From contig CALIKW010000098.1 in the NCBI GenBank assembly GCA_938017915.1, forward strand, positions 1-9,811: 9,811 nt of DNA, in the 5' to 3' direction. Below, in pieces: positions 5,811 through 9,811 of this stretch. The notes beneath the pieces were generated by a model that searched no databases, was not told the origin of the DNA, and saw only the letters and a list, made by a program, of their open reading frames with translations. Made by a program: the position numbers and the translations under genes. Numbering within the stretch: the first letter of the stretch is position 1; every line of letters begins with the position of its first letter. This DNA comes from an uncultured archaeon. GTDB lineage: Archaea; Aenigmatarchaeota; Aenigmatarchaeia; CG10238-14; SCSR01.

Positions 5811-6219
5811 ATTTACTAGGCTTTTTCTCTATAACCCCTAGCTTAAGAACTAAGTAAACGATAGCAGTTATTGCTATACTAACTAAATAATATCCCAAAG
5901 CAACACCCATGCCGATTGAGGCTGTAACCCATAAAGAGGCTGCAGTAGTTAATCCAGCAACTTTTTCTTTAACCTGCAAAACAGTACCTGCACCTATAAA
6001 ACCAATTCCCATCACAACATAAGAAGCAATCCTTGCTGGGTCTTGAGGAAAGGAGTTGAAAGAAAGTAGTGTAAATAAAGTTGAGCCTAATGCTACGAGT
6101 ATATGAGTTCTTAAGCCAGCCGGTTTTTTTAACATTTCTCTTTCATATCCTATAATACCTGCCAAAAACGCTGAAAGTAAAAGCTTACCTATCATTAAAA
6201 GTTCTACTTCTAAAATCAT
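5809..6219 (-). CDS. MgtC/SapB family membrane protein
   Basis: A 136-residue protein with the MgtC/SapB N-terminal domain (PF02308). Conserved stretches are GYEREMLKKPAGLRTHILVALGS (24-46, with E26, R27, E28 and R37), DPARIASYVVMGIGFIGAG (60-78) and GLTTAASLWVTASIGMG (89-105). About four to five membrane segments are predicted. MgtC proteins help cells grow at low Mg2+ or inside hosts and are linked to membrane potential and ATP synthase control, but they are not themselves proven Mg2+ transporters. The C-terminal ACT-like domain of full-length MgtC is absent, as in many short homologues. The gene lies 32 nt after the helicase and 30 nt before tmk, and has its own candidate promoter. No Mg2+-responsive leader is visible; there is no room for one. 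Confidence 0.9.
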   Translation of the reverse strand: MILEVELLMIGKLLLSAFLAGIIGYEREMLKKPAGLRTHILVALGSTLFTLLSFNSFPQDPARIASYVVMGIGFIGAGTVLQVKEKVAGLTTAASLWVTASIGMGVALGYYLVSIAITAIVYLVLKLGVIEKKPSK

Positions 6220-6240
6220 AATTAGATTTAAGAATTCAGA

Positions 6241-6251
6241 ATTAAAAAATT
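6241..6251 (-). promoter_or_regulatory. Leaderless-type promoter box for the mgtC-like gene
   Basis: The minus strand reads AATTTTTTAAT, with its core 23-30 nt before the ATG at 6219, directly after the helicase stop codon. The sequence and spacing are identical to the tmk box. Confidence 0.5.
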
Positions 6252-9050
6252 TTAAATTTTCCAGAATCTTTTTGTTTTTAAGTATTGCCTTTCTGCTTCC
6301 AAAACATCCCTTATCAATTCATTTTCATCTTTGTGAAATCTTGACAAAATCCTTATGGCAGTATCTGGTCCTATTCCTTTTCCTGCTAAGCAATAAGCTG
6401 CCTTTTTCCTGTAAGTTAAGAACAAGTCTGCACTTTTCCTTATTCTTTCAAATTTCTTTTCCTCTTCCTTTGTTAAACCGAGATTCCTTAACTTCTTTCT
6501 AACAATTCTTTCTGCTTCTTTATTCTTTGGGTTTATTATCCCAAGCAGCCTTGCCTCGCACAACCTACACTTCAAATCATCAGGAATATCTTTAACTTTA
6601 AACGAAATGCTCCATCTTCCACAATTCAAGCAAATTAGTTTGAGCTTTGTATCTAGCAACCTTTTCCTGAAAATTGAAAAAACTTCTTTTTCAGGCTTTC
6701 CTGGACCTAAAACTTCTAAAAATTTGTGGATTATGCCAAGCTTTCCGATGGGTGAAAGGCCTTGAACAAAATTTATTTTTATTTCCTCCTTTTGAATTTT
6801 TTCTAAAATTTCCTCTGCTTTTTCTATATCCAACTTTTCAACTTCAAGCTCTCTTAAAGTTTCTTTGTATATAGGAGACTTTTCATATTCTTCTATTATT
6901 TTTTTTAAAGTCATTTTTCCATATTCAGCATCCTTACTTATTGCTCCAAATCTCTTAGCAACATGAACAAACTTCCACTCAAACAAATTGCTTTTTGCTA
7001 TGCTTAACTCAATGTAAGTTCTAAGAAGTTTTGGGTTTGTTTTCAACAAAATCTCCTTGATATATTCCTCTATTCTAACAGGAGCTTTAATCATAATTCT
7101 GTAAGGGTCTGTCCTTAAGGCAATAGAACCTATTCTAGAAGTTAAAAGAGCAGATATAAACCTTCCTAAAGTTTCATTAACTAGTGAGCCAAAACATGCA
7201 TGAATTATTACTAAATCCTCATAACTTTCTATTAAAATATTTTTTTCATCAGGAATTCCGAACTTGAACTGCTTTTTAATTATATCAACCATTTTCTTAG
7301 CACAATTTATATCTATCGGATAAAGCTCTGTTAAAATGCTTACAATTTCTTCCTCACTTTTAGAAGTCAAAAGTTTTGCTATCTCGCTTCTCAATTTCCC
7401 AACTTCCTGAGCAACTTCAAAAGGAACAGGAATTAATTCACCCTCCCATGCAGGTATAGAAGCCTCAAAATCTATAGTAGGTTCTACCAAAACCTTATCC
7501 TCAACTATATCCAAAATCTTCCATGCTTCACCCTTAACTACAAAGGTTGAGCCTATTTCTCCGTGCAACGCAACAAACTCTTCATCCAAAACACCAACGA
7601 ATGAGTTGTCAAGGATGTTAAAGATTTTGAACTGTTTTAAGCTTGGTATTGTTGAAAGTTGTGAGAAGTAATACTCAAAACCTCTCCTCTTTTTCCTTAT
7701 CGAAGAATTAAGAAAAATTAAGCCAAGTTGCTTTAATTGCTCGCAAGTATCCAAAAATTCCTTATAGCTTAAATTTTTATAGAAGTAAGACCTTTTAAAA
7801 ATTTCATAAGCTTTTTTTAAGTCTATGCTATTATATTCTAAAGTTAATCCAACAATTTGATGGGCCAAAACATCCAAAGAGTTAAAGTGGAATTTTAATT
7901 CTTCCAATTCTTCCTTCAAAGCTTTCCTTGCTATTACTGCTGACTCGAATATATCATCTTCATTACTCGTTATTATTACTCCTCTACTTATTCCTTCAAT
8001 TTTATGGCCGCTCCTCCCAACTCTTTGTATCAATTGAGTTACTTGTCTTGGTGATTGATATTGCAAGACAAGATCAACACTCCCTATATCTATTCCAAGT
8101 TGTAAGCTTGAAGTACAAATTATACTTTTAATCTTCCCTTCCTTCAATTCCTTTTCTGCTTTAATCCTTACTTGCTTGCTCAAGCTTGAGTGATGAATTG
8201 AAACAGGAAATTTCTTATCCAAAATTTTAATTCTAGAAGCAAGTATTTCAGCAAATTCTCTCGTATTTGTGAATAGTAAGGAGGAATTTGAATTTTCTAT
8301 TAGTTGCATAATACTTCTAAGCCTTGCTGCAGTATCTTCTGAGGAAAAAATTTTTTCTGCAATTTTCCTATCTCTTTGAATTGGTTCTGGATGTATCACT
8401 TCTATCTTCATTTCCTTTGGAGAAATGGCCTTTACTATTTCAATTTCTTTGTTTGGTGAAATGAATTTAGCAACACTTTCCGGAGAGCCTATAGTAGCAC
8501 TAAGACCTATGATTTGAAAATTTCCGCAAAGCTCCCTTATCCTTTCTAAAGCCAAACTCAACTGAACCCCACGCTTAGAATCTGCAATTTCATGAACCTC
8601 ATCTAAAACAACCCACTTCACATTTTTCAAATATTCTCTAATCTTTTTACCTGGTAAAATTGCTTGCAAAGTTTCTGGTGTTGTTATGAGAATTTGTGGA
8701 GGAAATTCTGCTTGCATCCTTCTTTCATAGCTGCTAGTATCACCATGCCTCAAAGAAATTTCTACTCCCAACTCATTGCACCACCAAACTAAACGGTTTA
8801 TCATATCTCTATTCAAAGCTCTGAGTGGAGTTATATACAAAAAACTTATCGGCTTTGATTTTTGTTCCAGAATAAGGTGAAGGATTGGGAGGAATGCACC
8901 TTCTGTTTTGCCTGTTCCAACAGGAGCTTCTAGCAGAACATTTTTTCCTTGCAAAATTAAAGGTATGGCTAATTTTTGGGGTAGCGTTGGCTCTTTAAAT
9001 CTTTTTTTCACAATTTTTTGAATTTCTGGATTTAACAATTCAAATACCAT
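6252..9050 (-). CDS. Lhr-like superfamily 2 ATP-dependent helicase
   Basis: A 932-residue helicase of the archaeal Lhr family. The helicase core shows the Q-like motif PTLPQ (21-25), Walker A APVGTGKTE (42-50, K48), motif Ia PLRALNRD (75-82), TTPETL (123-128), DEVH (150-153), SAT (184-186), then IHHSSLSK, LQLGIDIGSVDLV and QRVGRSGH. An Lhr-type winged-helix and DEAD-associated region follows (for example HACFGSLVNETLGRFISALL). Near the end a C-x2-C (807, 810) and C-x2-C (828, 831) pair forms a probable zinc knuckle, followed by a helix-hairpin-helix-like GKGIGPDTAIRIL. Lhr proteins unwind or remodel DNA, RNA-DNA hybrids and RNA, and are linked to repair; the aLhr1/aLhr2 subtype is not resolved here. 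ATG 9050 gives MVFELL, as in homologues; TTG 9062 is a possible alternative start adding 4 residues. The first gene of the leftward block. Confidence 0.93.
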   Translation of the reverse strand: MVFELLNPEIQKIVKKRFKEPTLPQKLAIPLILQGKNVLLEAPVGTGKTEGAFLPILHLILEQKSKPISFLYITPLRALNRDMINRLVWWCNELGVEISLRHGDTSSYERRMQAEFPPQILITTPETLQAILPGKKIREYLKNVKWVVLDEVHEIADSKRGVQLSLALERIRELCGNFQIIGLSATIGSPESVAKFISPNKEIEIVKAISPKEMKIEVIHPEPIQRDRKIAEKIFSSEDTAARLRSIMQLIENSNSSLLFTNTREFAEILASRIKILDKKFPVSIHHSSLSKQVRIKAEKELKEGKIKSIICTSSLQLGIDIGSVDLVLQYQSPRQVTQLIQRVGRSGHKIEGISRGVIITSNEDDIFESAVIARKALKEELEELKFHFNSLDVLAHQIVGLTLEYNSIDLKKAYEIFKRSYFYKNLSYKEFLDTCEQLKQLGLIFLNSSIRKKRRGFEYYFSQLSTIPSLKQFKIFNILDNSFVGVLDEEFVALHGEIGSTFVVKGEAWKILDIVEDKVLVEPTIDFEASIPAWEGELIPVPFEVAQEVGKLRSEIAKLLTSKSEEEIVSILTELYPIDINCAKKMVDIIKKQFKFGIPDEKNILIESYEDLVIIHACFGSLVNETLGRFISALLTSRIGSIALRTDPYRIMIKAPVRIEEYIKEILLKTNPKLLRTYIELSIAKSNLFEWKFVHVAKRFGAISKDAEYGKMTLKKIIEEYEKSPIYKETLRELEVEKLDIEKAEEILEKIQKEEIKINFVQGLSPIGKLGIIHKFLEVLGPGKPEKEVFSIFRKRLLDTKLKLICLNCGRWSISFKVKDIPDDLKCRLCEARLLGIINPKNKEAERIVRKKLRNLGLTKEEEKKFERIRKSADLFLTYRKKAAYCLAGKGIGPDTAIRILSRFHKDENELIRDVLEAERQYLKTKRFWKI

Positions 9051-9181
9051 GCCTATTACCAAAAATTAATTAGTTTCAATTTTAAATTGGTTTAAACAAC
9101 TAAATAGTTTTTTGTAATTAAAATGTCTGAAAAACAGATTTAAAAATGATTTCTACTATAATTAAAAGATGCTTTATATAA
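9051..9181. other. AT-rich intergenic region with divergent promoter elements
   Basis: This non-coding stretch separates the helicase from the winged-helix gene. On the minus strand a TTTAAAATT at about 9078-9086 could serve the helicase (33 nt before ATG 9050). On the plus strand CTATAATT (9156-9163) and a near-consensus TTTATATAA (9173-9181) could serve the rightward gene. A small palindrome, GTTTAAAC, and a weak 4-bp hairpin (TCTG/CAGA, 9126-9138) are also present. I see no RNA gene. Confidence 0.45.
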
Positions 9182-9446
9182 ATGGAAAAAGAAGAGGAGA
9201 ACTAAAATAATTAATGATATACTTAAATGCACTTTAAACCCTAAAGGAAGAACACAAATAATGCAGATAGCAAACTTAAGCTTCTTTCAGCTTGAGAAGT
9301 ACCTTAACTTGTTAACTTCTTCAAATCTGCTTGAGGAAAAAAATTACAGAAAAAGAGAGTACAAAACTACAGAAAAAGGCAAGGAATTCATTTCTTTGTA
9401 TGAAGAAATTGAAAGTATTTTGAATTTTAGTGATAACAAGCTTTAA
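9182..9446 (+). CDS. Winged-helix DNA-binding protein (HTH_45-like), 5' frame disrupted
   Basis: The intact ATG frame runs only from 9261 to 9446 (61 residues), but homology continues upstream in that frame. Codons from 9189 read [17 protein letters not shown], the first helix of archaeal winged-helix proteins such as HTH_45 (PF14947), and [19 protein letters not shown] and [15 protein letters not shown] follow. No ATG, GTG or TTG opens this frame between the stop at 9159-9161 and ATG 9261. Dropping one A from the A5 run at 9186-9190 joins ATG 9182 to it and gives [12 protein letters not shown], a typical family start of about 87 residues. This suggests a 1-bp insertion, an assembly error or an unusual start. 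Such proteins are small transcription regulators; the target is unknown. The gene lies upstream of nth in the same direction. Confidence 0.6.
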
Positions 9447-9481
9447 TTTTTAAATGCTTTACTTTACCCTTACTTTCACAA

Positions 9482-9489
9482 TTTAAGTT
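9482..9489 (+). promoter_or_regulatory. Candidate TATA box for nth
   Basis: TTTAAGTT is centred 26-27 nt before the ATG at 9512, giving a leaderless transcript for the endonuclease gene. No Shine-Dalgarno sequence is present. Confidence 0.4.
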
Positions 9490-9511
9490 AATTCAAACAA
9501 ATAAAAATTTG

Positions 9512-9811
9512 ATGGATACAGAAAAGATAATTAAAATTCTTCAGAAAAAATATGAAATTAAAGTCTGGAAAGAAAACCCCTTCAAAATTTTAATTGCCAC
9601 CATACTTTCGCAGAGAACAAAGGATGAAGTTACAAGAGAAGCGGTAAGAAGGCTTTTTAAGCTAGCTAATACTCCTGAAAAAATTTTGAAATTGAGCAAG
9701 AAGGAAATAGCAAGAGTAATAAAGCCAGTAGGATTTTACAACCAAAAAGCAAAAAGAATTAGAAAAGTTGCAGAAATTATTTTGAAAAAGTATGGAGGAA
9801 AGGTTCCTGAT
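9512..9811 (+). CDS. nth: Endonuclease III, N-terminal part (runs off the window)
   Basis: The first 100 codons of an endonuclease III-type DNA glycosylase/AP lyase of base excision repair. Visible features are [20 protein letters not shown] (22-41), [30 protein letters not shown] (a typical helical run), and KYGGKVPD at the end of the window, where the family sequence continues toward the helix-hairpin-helix. The SQRTKDE form of the motif is typical of archaeal Nth rather than the bacterial SQxTTD. The catalytic Lys and Asp and the iron-sulfur cysteines lie beyond the edge and cannot be checked. The truncation is due only to the window end. The gene starts 65 nt after the winged-helix gene and has its own TATA-like box. 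Confidence 0.9.
   Translation, partial: MDTEKIIKILQKKYEIKVWKENPFKILIATILSQRTKDEVTREAVRRLFKLANTPEKILKLSKKEIARVIKPVGFYNQKAKRIRKVAEIILKKYGGKVPD

Noticed and set aside
6272..8131. Three plus-strand open frames inside the helicase gene
   Set aside because: All are antisense to recognised helicase domains and lack start signals.
9123..9143. Six-codon mini-ORF and small TCTG/CAGA hairpin between helicase and winged-helix gene
   Set aside because: The stem is only 4 bp with an all-A loop, and the ORF is too short to support; likely chance in AT-rich DNA.
1..9811. CRISPR array, insertion sequence, tRNA, rRNA or defence island
   Set aside because: I saw no spaced direct repeats, transposase-like protein, terminal inverted repeats, tRNA-like cloverleaf or known defence gene set. 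A NYN domain alone is not evidence for a defence system.

Overview
The window looks like a compact, AT-rich archaeal chromosome (roughly one third G+C by eye). The evidence is gene content and promoter form. Several families are essentially archaeal: DUF1512, the TIGR00288-type NYN protein, archaeal SepF, the FlaK/PibD-type prepilin peptidase with an archaeal C-terminal extension, archaeal dUTPase, the TIGR02253 HAD phosphatase, an Lhr helicase and an HTH_45-like winged helix. Several genes also carry a TATA-like box centred about 26 nt before the start codon, the archaeal leaderless layout. Genes are nearly back to back, and two convergent pairs share their stop codons. A small-genome lineage (DPANN-like or a reduced euryarchaeote) is plausible, but the lineage cannot be settled from this window.

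Layout. Positions 30-437 (+) hold an unrecognised cysteine-containing protein, convergent with DUF1512 (434-1591, -). A divergent promoter region (about 1592-1633) separates DUF1512 from a rightward block. That block holds a membrane-anchored unknown protein coupled by a 1-nt overlap to a NYN-domain putative RNase (1634-2730). It continues with sepF, a prepilin peptidase and a HAD phosphatase (2783-4686). The HAD gene is convergent with a leftward block whose transcription order is Lhr helicase (9050-6252), MgtC/SapB-like membrane protein (6219-5809), thymidylate kinase (5778-5167) and dUTPase (5165-4683). The segment 9051-9511 carries promoters and a short winged-helix gene whose 5' frame looks shifted by one base. 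The window ends inside an endonuclease III gene (9512 onward, +).

How the genes fit together. dUTPase and thymidylate kinase sit 1 nt apart and both serve dTTP supply: dUTP to dUMP, then, after methylation elsewhere, dTMP to dTDP. The helicase and endonuclease III are nucleic-acid maintenance genes. SepF (division) and the prepilin peptidase (pilus/archaellum precursor processing) are envelope genes. The NYN protein and DUF1512 have no assigned cellular role.

I found no mobile element, CRISPR array, tRNA or rRNA. The points most worth a second look are the thymidylate kinase P-loop without its lysine, the frame-disrupted winged-helix gene, the membrane protein coupled to a NYN nuclease, a 22-bp palindrome at the sepF promoter, and an identical promoter box reused at two gene junctions.
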